Shown here piece after piece: positions 13,223 through 39,635 of a DNA stretch of 64,000 bases (its first letter is position 1; each line of letters opens with the position of its first letter). Both the position numbers and the translations under genes were made by a program. The notes under the pieces are model-generated. The model had not been told where the DNA came from, searched no databases, and worked only from the letters and a program-made list of their open reading frames with translations. Source of the stretch: Chondrilla cf. caribensis (Eukaryota; Porifera; Demospongiae; Chondrillida; Chondrillidae); NCBI GenBank assembly GCA_964020155.1, contig OZ026555.1:3883295-3947294 (forward strand). The letters are read 5' to 3'.

Positions 13223-14408
13223 TCAACTCAAGGCCATAAACCACCCATAATCATCATTACAATGTACTGTATGTTGTATGCATCATTATACAATCACTAC
13301 ATGTACCACACAAATGGGGAGCACTATATATAGGCAGCATATGTATGACAATGCAGGAATGATTGACAACAATATTATGTATAGACCAGTGTGTGTGTGA
13401 GGGGGGGATACTTGTTGGTTTGGAGAGTTTGGTGTAATAGGATCACACTTTGACCCACATAACTACCTTTCAATGCACAAAACACAATTAAACAATGCAC
13501 TAATACACATAATATGAAGTTGTATGCATCAGCATAAATTTACAAAAATCATTTTAACACACTCACAAAATTACTACATACATACGTCTGAAATAGAGAT
13601 ATTCGTAATAATAATTTAATATATGCAGTGTGTGTGTGTGTGTGTGTGTGTTTGAGGAATAGGCTGGGGTGGTCCGTCTGGCGAGGACAGCACCTCCCAG
13701 TCCGGTAACCCCCCAATGCTGTCTTCTCCACAAATAGTGTTATTCCTGTCGTTGGTCCTGTCCTCAACAGCGTTTTGCTGAGTCTGTCCAGCAGCAGTGA
13801 GGGGAGCATTCGGATCAAAGCACGGTGGAATGACAATAACAAATTCATCACTGGAATCTGTAAACAACAACAACAATAGATTTTACATGATGGCTGTGCA
13901 CATTAGAGGGTACGTACGTACATAGGGTACAAGCACCACAAACTCATTTCTTCTAACACACACTCTCCAATTGGTACACTGATGCATGTATGTAGGCTGT
14001 GCTCTTCAATATGTAAGTATTGACATAGCAAATTGTACACTGCAGGGATGAGTTCAGAGGAGAGCTTAGAGGTGAGCGTATAAGCGAGTCTGTTCTATGT
14101 ACTGTAGCAAACAAAGTCCCAGGTGAGGCATAGCAGAGGGGATGTGTACTCAGAACAGGACAGGTTGGAGGGAAGCCATCCATCCCCCCCCCCCCCCACT
14201 AACCTCAAAGTTCCCTGCTGGTTTCAGGCTCTGCAGTGGCTGCTCTAGACTTCTGAACTCTGGCTCGTCATCAAAATTCCCATTATAATGTGTTGACAAG
14301 GGCTTTGGGAGATGTTCATGAACTACAACTGCAAGAGTAGATAAAGAATTAGACAATGCACATTGAAGTGCAGGTTGGACATGCAATTGATGTGACTATA
14401 CAATGATG

Positions 14409-14444
<36 letters not shown>

Positions 14445-14470
14445 GTGTGTGTGTGCGTGTGTGTGTGTGT
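14409..14470 (+). repeat. (GT)n microsatellite, U1 intron 3
   Basis: A GT tract with CG interruptions just downstream (sense) of the exon 3 donor at 14479. Confidence 0.93.
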
Positions 14471-14749
14471 AACTCTCACATAGACTTTCATCAAGTTTAA
14501 GTTTTGCATCTTTCAAAGAATCAAAAGGATCTTTTTTCCATACTTCAAGTACCTTCTCTATGGACCAGTCTATTGGGAAAGAAGTCATGTCAAGGTTCGA
14601 CTACACATATAAATTGTACAATACATTACATACATACACTCATACATATGTTGGTACAGGTACACACTTACTTCAACATATCCAAGTAGACCAGACTGAG
14701 CAGCCAGATGTAATGGTGTATTCTCATCCTACACAGCATTGAAACGTGT

Positions 14750-14750
14750 G

Positions 14751-14814
<64 letters not shown>
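14750..14814 (+). repeat. (CA)n microsatellite at U1 exon 1 donor
   Basis: On the gene's sense strand this is a GT tract beginning at the exon 1 donor (LLDK then GTGTGGTGTG). Confidence 0.95.
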
Positions 14815-15425
14815 ACACCTTGTCCAACAGACACACAGACGGATGATAAACATAACTCTTGTCCATTCCATTTCTCCTCTCGCGGTCCGAACCATTGATA
14901 AACGGTAGTTGATATTCTTTCTTCACGGACTGGTCTAAGAGCATTTGGAGGAGTTCCTTTCTCTTTTTGTCTGTTCTCTGACTCGAACCGGAAGCACACG
15001 CTACATGAAAGGCTGTCTGACCATTGGCGTTAGTTACGAAAGGGTCACCGCCAAATCGAAGGCATTCGTTCAGAAAATGTTTGTGCTCGAACCTGACAGC
15101 GTATATCAGATGCGTGTCGTTGGAAGGACTGGGCCCCATGTGTTTATTAGGATTAAAGTTCTTCTGTAAGTGGGCTGACATATCGGATTCCGAATGATCT
15201 CTTCTTCTCCAGGTAATTTCCATTTGGATTCCTTCTTACTGTCATCTTTCCGTTCTTCTTCGGTTAGTAAAAACTGAAAGAACTTCGTTTCCACTGCACC
15301 CATCTCCAGTACGCACTGATCATTAGAATCTGTCACGAGTCTTTAGGTGACATAATGTCATAATGTGTTCTTACACGTAACTGAAACAGTGAATTTATAT
15401 TATATTTTATATTGCGCAAAAAGAT

Positions 15426-15613
15426 GGCCGATTTCAAAAGGCCGAGAATTAGAAATTCGGCTAGAATTCAAGCGAAACGGCTTCGCCGAAGTTTATATCT
15501 CCAGCGAAGGTTTTTCCAAACCTAAAGTAGACGTCCAAGTATTTTAAGTGCCGGGGAAGGCTTCTGCGACTCCACTTTTATCATTTTTTATCAAATTGTA
15601 CACTTAGGGCAAC
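15426..15613 (+). repeat. R1 element, copy in U1
   Basis: About 188 nt, near-identical to the R1 copies in U0, U2 and U3. It has an inverted partner 370 nt to the right. Confidence 0.75.
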
Positions 15614-15648
15614 TATAAATAGCGCAGATACTGATAATAAAATAGATA

Positions 15649-15941
15649 GGTCACGGTAGCCGGTTGGTCAGGTGACACGACTCTAGGCTCCAGGTCGCGG
15701 GTTCGAAACTCCAAAAGGACGGTTTTTTTCTCTGAAAAAAAAGAGCTCACTTCCTGGTGGTCAGTCGCAATACTCTCTACAAAGAACCGTAGGGGAGCTT
15801 TGGGACTCGCGGCTGACCTCCCAGCTAGAATAGTGTCTTCTGCATTCGCGGAATGACCAAGTACACAGTACATGTGGAAAGTCCCTATAAAACCGACCAT
15901 GGGTTTGTTCGACCCCGAGTGGGTGACCTTTTTTATTTTTT
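15649..15941 (+). mobile_element. tRNA-headed SINE, copy 2
   Basis: Same head with the B box GGTTCGAAAC and same body as copy 1. It differs by small indels (AGGGGAGC against AGGGGGGAGC). Confidence 0.65.
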
Positions 15942-15981
15942 TTCAACTCAAAGCCATAATTTAAGCCATAACATATTTATA

Positions 15982-16168
15982 GTTGCCCTAAGTGTACAAT
16001 TTGATAGAAAATGATAAAAGTGGAGTCGCAGAAGCCTTCCCCGGCACTTAAAATACTTGGACGTCTACTTTAGGTTTGGAAGAACCTTCGCTGGAGATAT
16101 AAAGTTCGGCGAAGCCGTTTCGCTTGAATTCTAGCCGAATTTCTAATTCTCGGCCTTTTGAAATCGGC
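15982..16168 (-). repeat. R1 element, inverted copy
   Basis: Reverse complement of R1 (GTTGCCCTAAGTGTAC through TTGAAATCGGCC). It is inserted between CCATA and ATCATCATTAC, which are contiguous in the other units. With 15426-15613 it forms a large inverted repeat enclosing the SINE. Confidence 0.8.
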
Positions 16169-16309
16169 CATAATCATCATTACAATGTACTGTATGTTGT
16201 ATGCATCATTATACAATCACTACATCTACCACACAAATGGGGAGCACTATATATAGGCAGCATATGTACGACAATGCGGGAATGATTGACAACAATATTA
16301 TGTATAGAC

Positions 16310-16500
16310 TAGTGGTAGCTACTAATAAGTGATTATTATCGCTGATTGGGTACTCTAAAATTAATTTTTAGGGGTTGCTTGAAAAAGATGCCCTATTTTC
16401 AAATTCCAAGAATTAGAAATTGGTCTGGAATTCGGGCATAACGGGTATGCCAAACGTAATAACCTCGAAGCCCAAAAAGTGATGCCTAAGTAGTTCCAGT
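16310..16500 (+). repeat. Diverged R1-like insertion in U2
   Basis: About 190 nt present in U2 and U3 but absent from U1 at the same place. The part from 16385 aligns loosely with R1 (CCAAGAATTAGAAATTGG against CCGAGAATTAGAAATTCGG), so it is probably an old relative of the same family. Confidence 0.55.
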
Positions 16501-16830
16501 GTGTGTGGGGGGGGGGGGGGGGATACTTGTTGGTTTAAAGAGTTTGGTGTAATAGGATCAGACTTTGACCCACGTAACTACCTTTCTATGCACAAAACAT
16601 AATTAAACAATGCACTAATACACATAATATGAAGTTGTATGCATCAGCATAAATTTATAAAAATCATTTTAACACACTCACAGAATTAATACATACATAC
16701 ATACGTCTAAAATAGAGATATTCGTAATAATTATTTTAATATGCAGTGTGTGTGTGTTTGGGTGTGGGTGCTAAACTATGAAACATTTCATTATTATTGT
16801 GGGTAGGTAGGTGAATTACACACAGCAAGT

Positions 16831-17965
16831 TCAACTCTGGCGGTCGAGGAGGTCATTGACAACAGCTGTTATGTGGTTGTTGTGCTTCTTCAACAGCTCA
16901 TTGTTCAGGTGGCAATTCGGGAATCCCATGCTCACCAGCCTATCCACGAGGTTAGCGGGTTCTTTAGGAGGTGCCCACTTTGCCTGTGGAGGTGTGTACT
17001 TCTTTGGAAGCTTGAAAGCAGGCGTGGTAGAAGTGTTATCACAACTGTATCCTTCACATTGGATACCTTCCTGTGTGTTCTCTACTGTAGACTCTTGTTC
17101 GAGCTCTGGAGTATATTTGTTGGAGTCTCCAACCTGCTGAACGACTTCAACTGAGTCAAGTATATTTTGGTCAACCAAATCTGTACAGGCATCCTACGGA
17201 CGAACAAGATGGATGAATATAACATCAGGAGAACATACAGTGAGGCAGACACACACAGACAAGTGCTGTAACACACACAGCAGCAAATATGTACATACAT
17301 ACAAACATACGTACCTGAAAGTCCTCGTCTGATCCACCTTCGAAAGGGGTGTTGAGGTCATTCTGTCCACAAATATTCTGGTTGTTATCAATGGGTTCAA
17401 GCCTAATGTTCCCAGCTGGGGAGTCCTGTGGGCGGTGGTGGACGTGGATGTCCTTGACAAAGTTGGTGAACGTATTGACCAGGGTACAAGCACCACAAAC
17501 TCATTTCTTCTAACACACACTCTCCAATTGGTACACTGATGCATGTATGTAGGCTGTGCTCTTCAATATGTAAGTATTGACATAGCAAATTGTACACTGC
17601 AGGGATGAGTTCAGAGGAGAGCTTAGAGGTGAGCGTATGAGTGAGTCTGTTCTATGTACTGTAGCAAATAAAGTCCCAGGTGACGCACAGCAGAGGGGAT
17701 GTGTGCTCAGAACAGGACAGGTTGGAGGGAAGTCATCCATCACCCCCCCCCCCCCTAACCTCAAAGTTCCCTGCTGGTTTCAGGCTCTGCAGTGGCAGCT
17801 CTAGACTTCTGAACTCTGGCTCGTCATCAAAATTCCCATTATAATGTGTTGACAAGGGCTTTGGGAGATGTTCATGAACTACAACTGCAAGAGTAGATAA
17901 AGAATTAGACAATGCACATTGAAGTGCAGGTTGGACATGCAATTGATGTGACTACACAATGATGT

Positions 17966-17998
<33 letters not shown>

Positions 17999-18847
17999 GT
18001 AACTCTCACATAGACTTTCATCAAGTTTAAGTTTTGCATCTTTCAAAGTTTCAAAAGGATCTTTTTTCCATACTTCAAGTACCTTCTCTATGGACCAGTC
18101 TATTGGGAAAGAAGTCATGTCAAGGTTCGACTACACATATAAATTGTACAATACATTACATACATACACTCATACATATGTTGGTACAGGTACACACTTA
18201 CTTCAACACATCCAAGTAGACCAGACTGAGCAAGAAAGATGTAATGGTGTATTCTCATCCTACACAGCATTGAAACGTGTGAACACACACACACACACAC
18301 ACACGTACACACACACAACATACACACACACACACCACCACACCTTGTCCAACAGACACACAGACGGATGATAAACATAACTCTTGTCCATTCCATTTCT
18401 CCTCTCGCAGTCCGAACCATTGATAAACGGTAGTTGATATTCTTTCTTCACGGACTGGTCTAAGAGCATTTGGAGGAGTTCCTTTCTCTTTTTGTCTGTT
18501 CTCTGACTCGAACGAGAAGAAGCACACGCTACATGAAAGGCTGTCTGACCATTGGCGTTAATTACGAAAGGGTCACCGCCAAATCGAAGGCATTCGTTCA
18601 GGAAAAGTTTGTGTTCGAACCTGACAGCGTATATCAGATGCGTGTCGTTGGAAGGACTGGGCCCCATGTGTTTATTAGGATTAAAGTTCTTCTGTAAGTG
18701 GGCTGACATATCGGATTCCGAAGACTGCATTTTCCGAAGGATCTCTTCTTCTCCAGGTAATTTCCATTTGGATTCCTTCTTACTGTCATCTTTCCGTTCT
18801 TCTTCGGTTAGTAAAAACTGAAAGAACTTCGTTTCCACTGCACCCAT
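16831..18847 (-). pseudogene. Array unit U2: ankyrin / UBA gene copy
   Basis: Exon 1 (18344-18847, 168 codons, phase 0) is fully open: MGAVETKFFQF, SESDMSAHLQKNFNPNK, HLIYAVRFEHKLFLNECLR, TAFHVACASS, VCLLDK. Exon 2 (about 18202-18258) carries one extra base compared with U1 (GAGCAAGAAAGATG against GAGCAGCCAGATG), a frameshift. Exon 3 (about 18010-18130) and exon 4 (17760-17884) follow. The 3' end is unique to this unit: an exon ending GGSDEDFQ at 17315, then the last exon 16831-17193 encoding 120 residues and ending with a UBA domain, LVSMGFPNCHLNNELLKKHN. This closely matches the NBR1 UBA (MGF, LN, LLKKHN, VV, LL positions). The LIR exon is replaced by a rearranged junction near 17483. Probably non-functional as read. 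Confidence 0.6.
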
Positions 18848-19191
18848 CTCCAGTACGCACTGATCATTAGAATCTGTCACGAGTCTTTAGGTGACATAAT
18901 GTCATAATGTGTTCTTACACGTAACTGAAACAGTGAATTTATATTATATTTTATATTGCGCAAAAAGATGGCCGATTTCAAAAGGCCGAGGATTAGAAAT
19001 TCGGCTAGAATTCAAGCGAAACGGCTTCGCCGAAGTTTATATCTCCAGCGAAGGTTTTTCCAAACCTAAAGTAGACGTCCAAGTATTTTAAGTGCCGGGG
19101 AAGGCTTCTGCGACTCCACTTTTATCATTTTTTATCAAATTGTACACTTAGGGCAACTATAAATAGCGCAGATGCTAATAATAAAATAGAT

Positions 19192-19489
19192 AGGTCACGG
19201 TAGCCGGTTGGTCAGGTGACACGACTCTAGGCTCCAGGTCGCGGGTTCGAAACTCCAAAAGGACGGTTTTTTTCTCTGAAAAAAAAGAGCTCACTTCCTG
19301 GTGGTCAGTCGCAATACTCTCTACAAAGAACCGTAGGGGGGAGCTTTGGGACTCGCGGCTGACCTCCCAGCTAGAATAGTGTCTTCTGCATTCGCGGAAT
19401 GACCAAGTACACAGTATCTGTGGAAAGTCCCTATAAAGCCGACCATGGGTTTGTTCGCCAGTTTGCCAGGTGACCTTTTTTATTTTTTT
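19192..19489 (+). mobile_element. tRNA-headed SINE, copy 3
   Basis: Same A/B-box head and body as the others. Its 3' end differs slightly (TTCGCCAGTTTGCCAGG in place of TTCGACCCCGAGTGG). An R1 copy lies directly before it at 18970-19157. Confidence 0.65.
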
Positions 19490-19648
19490 TTTAACTCAAG
19501 ACTCCATAAACCACCCATAACCATCATTACAATGTACTGTATGTTGTATGCATTATCACTACGTGTACCACACAAATGGGGAGCACTATATATAGGCAGC
19601 ATATGTACGACAATGTAGGAATGATTGACAGCAATATTATGTATAGAC

Positions 19649-19833
19649 TAGTGGTAGCTACTAATAAGTGATTATTATCGCTGATTGGGTACTCTAAAAT
19701 TAATTTTTAGGGGTTGCTTGAAAAAGATGCCCTATTTTCAAATTCCAAGAATTAGAAATTGGTCTGGAATTCGGGCATAACAGGTATGCCAAACGTAATA
19801 ACCTCGAAGCGATGTGATGCCTAAGTAGTTCCA
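19649..19833 (+). repeat. Diverged R1-like insertion in U3
   Basis: Second copy of the insertion seen at 16310, at the same place in the unit, with a short internal deletion near 19812. Confidence 0.55.
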
Positions 19834-19988
19834 GTGTGTGTGTGTGGGGGGGGGGGATACTTGTTGTTTTGGAGAGTTTGGTGTAATAGGATCAGACTTT
19901 GACCCATGTAACTACCTTTCAATGCACAAAACATAATTAAACAATGCACTAATACACATAATATGAAGTTGTATGCATCAGCATAAAT

Positions 19989-21715
19989 TTATAAAAATTT
20001 GGGTGTGGGTATGAAACTATGAAACATTTCATTATTATTGTGGGTAGGTAGGTTGTCCGGATTAGGTCCTAGTTGGGGAATAGGCTGGGGTGGTCCATCT
20101 GGCGAGGACAGCACCTCCCAGTCCGGTAATCCCCCAATGCTGTCTTCTCCACAAATAGTGTTATTCCTGTCGTTGGTCCTGTCCTCGACAGCGTTCTGCT
20201 GAGTCTGTCCAGCAGCAGTGAGGGGAGCATTCGGATCAAAGCACGGTGGAATGACAATAACAAATTCATCACTGGAATCTGTAAACAACAACAACAACAG
20301 ATTTTACATGATGGCTGTGCACATTAGGGGTACGTACGTACATAGGGTACAAGCACCACAAACTCATTTCTTCTAACACACACTCTCCAATTGGTACACT
20401 GATGCATGTACAGTACTAATCATACAAAACTGAACGTTCTACGGGCGTACCCGTAGTGTGAAAACGCCCGTGAAACGGGTACGGGTACGGGTGTGCCGTA
20501 CCCGTACCCGTTCTTACCGTAATCGACACCTCGTGTTATCATTTATTATTGTTACGTACGCGTTAATTTTTATAGTGAAGTGCTATTTCGAAACGAGCTT
20601 TCTACGTACGTACGTACGTTCTTCTCCCGTCATGAGTGTTCCTCGGAGTATCGTGGATAGCGAGGCGTCATACAATTCGCTCTTAAGTAGTTGTTAGAGT
20701 TCGACCGCGGTCGTTTCGTCGTCTTCTGCATAGCTTTTTCTCGAACGACGACAAAAGAGAATTCGCTGCTTCACGTAACTCGAATAAACCGTCTTCTAAC
20801 GAACTATAACACGATGAAAAGGAGATACGTAGGTGTTACTCCAGGTATCACTACGTAGGTGTACATTTTTTGCAATCGTCAAGTTCGGTGAAACGCCTAC
20901 TAAACGGCCGTTCCCGTTTAGTGGGAACGGGTACGGAACGGGTACGGGTACGCCCGTTCCATACCTGTAGAACGTTCAGTTTTATATGATTAGTACCGTA
21001 TGTAGGCTGTGCTCTTCAGTATGTAAGTACATTGACATAGCAAATTGTACACTGCAGGGATGAGTTCAGAGGAGAGCTTAGAGGTGAGCGTATGAGTGAG
21101 TCTGTTCTATGTACTGTAGCAAATAAAGTCCCAGGTGAGGCACAGCTGAGGGGATGTGTGCTCACAACAGGACAGGTTGGAGGGAAGTCATCCATCGCCC
21201 CCCCCCCCCCACTAACCTCGAAGTTCCCTGCTGGTTTCAGGCTCTGCAGTGGCAGCTCTAGACTTCTGAACTCTGGCTCGTCATCAAAATTCCCATTATA
21301 ATGTGTTGACAAGGGCTTTGGGAGATGTTCATGAACTACAACCACATTGAAGTGCAGGTTGGACATGCAATTGATGTGAACGAGAAGAAGCACACGCTAC
21401 ATGAAAGGCTGTCTGACCATTGGCGTTAATTACGAAAGGGTCACCGCCAAATCGAAGGCATTCGTTCAGGAAAAGTTTGTGCTCGAACCTGACAGCGTAT
21501 ATCAGATGCGTGTCGTTGGAAGGACTGGGCCCCATGTGTTTATTAGGATTAAAGTTCTTCTGTAAGTGGGCTGACATATCGGATTCCGAAGACTGCATTT
21601 TCCGAAGGATCTCTTCTTCTCCAGGTAATTTCCATTTGGATTCCTTCTTACTGTCATCTTTCCGTTCTTCTTCGGTTAGTAAAAACTGAAAGAACTTCGT
21701 TTCCACTGCACCCAT
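19989..21715 (-). pseudogene. Array unit U3: ankyrin / LIR gene copy, MITE-interrupted
   Basis: Exon 1 starts at ATG 21715 and is open through TAFHVACASSRS. A deletion at about 21381 then joins it directly to intron sequence before exon 4, removing the rest of exon 1 plus exons 2 and 3; a second small deletion removes the exon 4 acceptor. The candidate exon 5 is split by a 588-nt MITE at 20411-20998. The LIR exon (from about 20280) is intact: DSSDEFVIVIPPCFDPN through PDWEVLSSPDGPPQPIPQ, running on to LGPNPDNLPT and a stop at 19989. The UBA exon is missing. This is a clear pseudogene. Confidence 0.7.
20411..20998 (+). mobile_element. MITE family A, copy 1
   Basis: This 588-nt element has terminal inverted repeats beginning CRGTACTAATCATAYAAAA and continuing to about 32 nt, flanked by TA (20409-20410 and 20999-21000). 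The uninterrupted site in U1 and U2 reads GCATGTATGTAGG with a single TA, which proves the insertion and its TA duplication. Next to each terminal repeat lie tandem ACGGGT hexamers in inverted orientation. The interior has no long ORF. It is inserted in array unit U3. Confidence 0.88.
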
Positions 21716-21837
21716 CTCCAGTACGCACTGATCATTAGAATCTGTCACGAGTCTTTAGGTGACATAATGTCATAATGTGTTCTTACACGTAACTGAAACA
21801 GTGAATTTATATTATATTTTATATTGCGCAAAAAGAT

Positions 21838-22025
21838 GGCCGATTTCAAAAGGCCGAGGATTAGAAATTCGGCTAGAATTCAAGCGAAACGGCTTCGCCG
21901 AAGTTTATATCTCCAGCGAAGGTTTTTCCAAACCTAAAGTAGACGTCCAAGTATTTTAAGTGCCGGGGAAGGCTTCTGCGACTCCACTTTTATCATTTTT
22001 TATCAAATTGTACACTTAGGGCAAC
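21838..22025 (+). repeat. R1 element, copy in U3
   Basis: Near-identical to the other R1 copies, followed by the SINE at 22061. Confidence 0.75.
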
Positions 22026-22060
22026 TATAAATAGCGCAGATGCTAATAATAAAATAGATA

Positions 22061-22357
22061 GGTCACGGTAGCCGGTTGGTCAGGTGACACGACTCTAGGC
22101 TCCAGGTCGCGGGTTCGAAACTCCAAAAGGACGGTTTTTTTCTCTGAAAAAAAAGAGCTCACTTCCTGGTGGTCAGTCGCAATACTCTCTACAAAGAACC
22201 GTAGGGGGGAGCTTTGGGACTCGCGGCTGACCTCCCAGCTAGAATAGTGTCTTCTGCATTCGCGGAATGACCAAGTACACAGTATCTGTGGAAAGTCCCT
22301 ATAAAACCGACCATGGGTTTGTTCGACCCCGAATGGGTGACCTTTTTTATTTTTTTT
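22061..22357 (+). mobile_element. tRNA-headed SINE, copy 4
   Basis: Same B box GGTTCGAAAC and body; closes the last array unit. Confidence 0.65.
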
Positions 22358-22439
22358 TTCAACTATATAGTACTCAAGGCCTTAAACCACCATAACCATC
22401 ATTACAATGTACTGTATGTTGTATGCATCTTTATACAAC

Positions 22440-23433
22440 TAGGTGTGAACGTGGTTCAGGACCTTGCTACGTGAAGTAGAATATGTCCGTATTTTGCTGT
22501 ATTATGTTTTTGTTTTTGAAAATGAGATCACATGGATAGATTGGATCATCACAGGAATACTCTGCACACTGTGGGGAGTATTCCTGATTAGTAATATACT
22601 TATCAAAAAATATAATAAAATCAATAATCGTTTTGAAATTCAAATGATAGATTGAATCATAACAGGAATAAAAAGAATCTAATTTAGATCAACTTGAATG
22701 AAAACATGACAGGCAAAGTATGCCTGTTGTGTGTATTATAAGATAATTGTTAAATTTCATGATTGGCACTCCAATTATAGTGTACTTCTGTATGTCAAGG
22801 TGAATGGCTTAGATAGAAGTTAAGACTCCTGTGTTATATCTTCTTGTGGGAGGTCAGCAATGGGGGAATGATGGAGACTGCTGGCAAAAAGGCCAAGTGG
22901 TGCTGGCAGGTTTGAGCGGTTGATGACAACAATCACTATTATTATATTCTTATTATTACTTAACATTATAACTATTTATTTATTATTTATTATTTTATTT
23001 CATTCAACTGCACCCTCTAGCTAGTGGCCTCCTCAGTATAAATAAAATAAATAAAAACCTGAATATTGATTTACATTATTCATAATTACATGTATCAGCT
23101 CAACCACACATGTACGTACTATTGGTTACAATAATAATAATAATAAGTATTAGATACAATGGCACAAAATAAATATAAACACATTATATACAATAAAATT
23201 AATAGTGATTGTTATTCTTGGTGAAACTGTAGCATTCACTGATGAAGATGATGAACTGAACTGTAATTAATAGATAAAAGGTGCTAGAAATGTTCTGGAA
23301 GGTCCTTGAGAGCCTCCGAGTTACTTCTTTGCAACTTCACAACCTAATCAGATCAAGTATAAAAGACACTTGAATGCGAGTGTGTTTACATGTGCATATG
23401 GGCATGTACGTACATGTGTTAGTATGTATTTGT
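22440..23433. other. AT-rich region 3' of PFKFB
   Basis: AT-rich sequence with ATAATAATAA runs and one small hairpin (GGAATACTC ... GAGTATTCC at 22552-22583). It should contain the PFKFB 3' UTR (minus strand). No convincing coding exon is seen. Confidence 0.5.
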
Positions 23434-35751
<12,318 letters not shown>

Positions 35752-35861
35752 GACCTATATTGCTGATACTGCCCTTTGCAACACACAACAACGGTACAAT
35801 TATTACATAACACTCGACACGCAAACGAATCGTTACTAACGCTGCATAATTAATCCATGCA

Positions 35862-38938
<3,077 letters not shown>

Positions 38939-38964
38939 CTGCAGTAAAGAGACCAGTAGATAGA

Positions 38965-39265
38965 CATGGGATACGTACATGAATGTGTACAGACATGGGA
39001 AGTGTACAGGGATGTGTACAGGGATGTGTACAGACATGAGCAGTGTATAGGGATACGTACATGGATGTGTACAGACATGGGAAGTGTACAGGGATACGTA
39101 CATGGATGTGTACAGACATGGGAAGTGTACAGGGATGTGTACAGACATGAGAAGTGTACAGGGATGTGTACAGGGATGTGTACAGACATGAGCAGTGTAC
39201 AGGGATGTGTACAGGGATGTGTATAGACATGAGCAGTGTACAGGGATGTGTACAGACATGACCAA
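38965..39265 (+). repeat. Minisatellite upstream of collagen-like copy I
   Basis: Irregular tandem units of GGATGTGTACAG and ACATGRGMAGTGTACA. Related arrays precede copies II (43364-43655) and III (47274-47432), so the array is part of the duplicated unit. Confidence 0.9.
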
Positions 39266-39573
39266 TGTGTAAGGTTTTTCCCAGGATGTGATGTAACATA
39301 AACAGCACACACAACAACAACAACACCACCACCACAAGGTCAAACCACTTTATGCATTTCACAGGCAACACTCAGCAAGAACTGAACAAATCTTTTAGAA
39401 ATTAGTTCCAAGCTCAGCAATGACCAGACCAGCTGTTGCAACAAGTGCCTATGTACTTCTGGTCTTGTATAAACAAATCAATGATTTGTAATCCCCTCCA
39501 AAAGTAAAATTATCTCAGTTATTCCCCCTGAAGTCAGGGCCACTGTTACCACAATCACCCCAGAGAGGAGCTC

Positions 39574-39580
39574 TATAAAA
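39574..39580 (+). promoter_or_regulatory. TATA box, collagen-like copy I
   Basis: TATAAAA within GCTCTATAAAAGGACAGCA, 56 nt before the ATG. The same sequence sits at 43986-43992 (copy II) and 47764-47770 (copy III), but not before copy IV. Confidence 0.75.
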
Positions 39581-39635
39581 GGACAGCAATTAACAATACC
39601 TTCACAACAATTACCAGTGTGCAGACCCTCAAGTA

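Larger units (their letters stand above)
13549..15303 (-). pseudogene. Array unit U1: ankyrin / LIR gene copy
   Basis: Exon 1 starts at ATG 15303, but a 16-nt deletion near 15197 shifts the frame; after it the original frame resumes (SESDMSAHLQKNFNPN, then HLIYAVRFEHK, TAFHVACASG). Exon 2 is 14672-14728, DENTPLHLAAQSGLLGYVE, an intact ankyrin helix pair. Exon 3 is 14480-14600, TSFPIDWSIEKVLEVWKKDP. Exon 4 is 14204-14328. A 76-nt in-phase candidate exon lies at 13964-14039. The next exon (from about 13877) encodes DSSDEFVIVIPPCFDPN, very like the LIR (Atg8-binding) segment of NBR1, followed by PDWEVLSSPDGPPQP, then a microsatellite and stop. The ankyrin part resembles the N-terminus of ANKIB1. 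No UBA exon remains in this unit. Confidence 0.6.

Noticed and set aside
22464..22655. 63-codon ORF with hydrophobic stretch
   Set aside because: AT-rich, no family resemblance, no splice or promoter context; likely chance.
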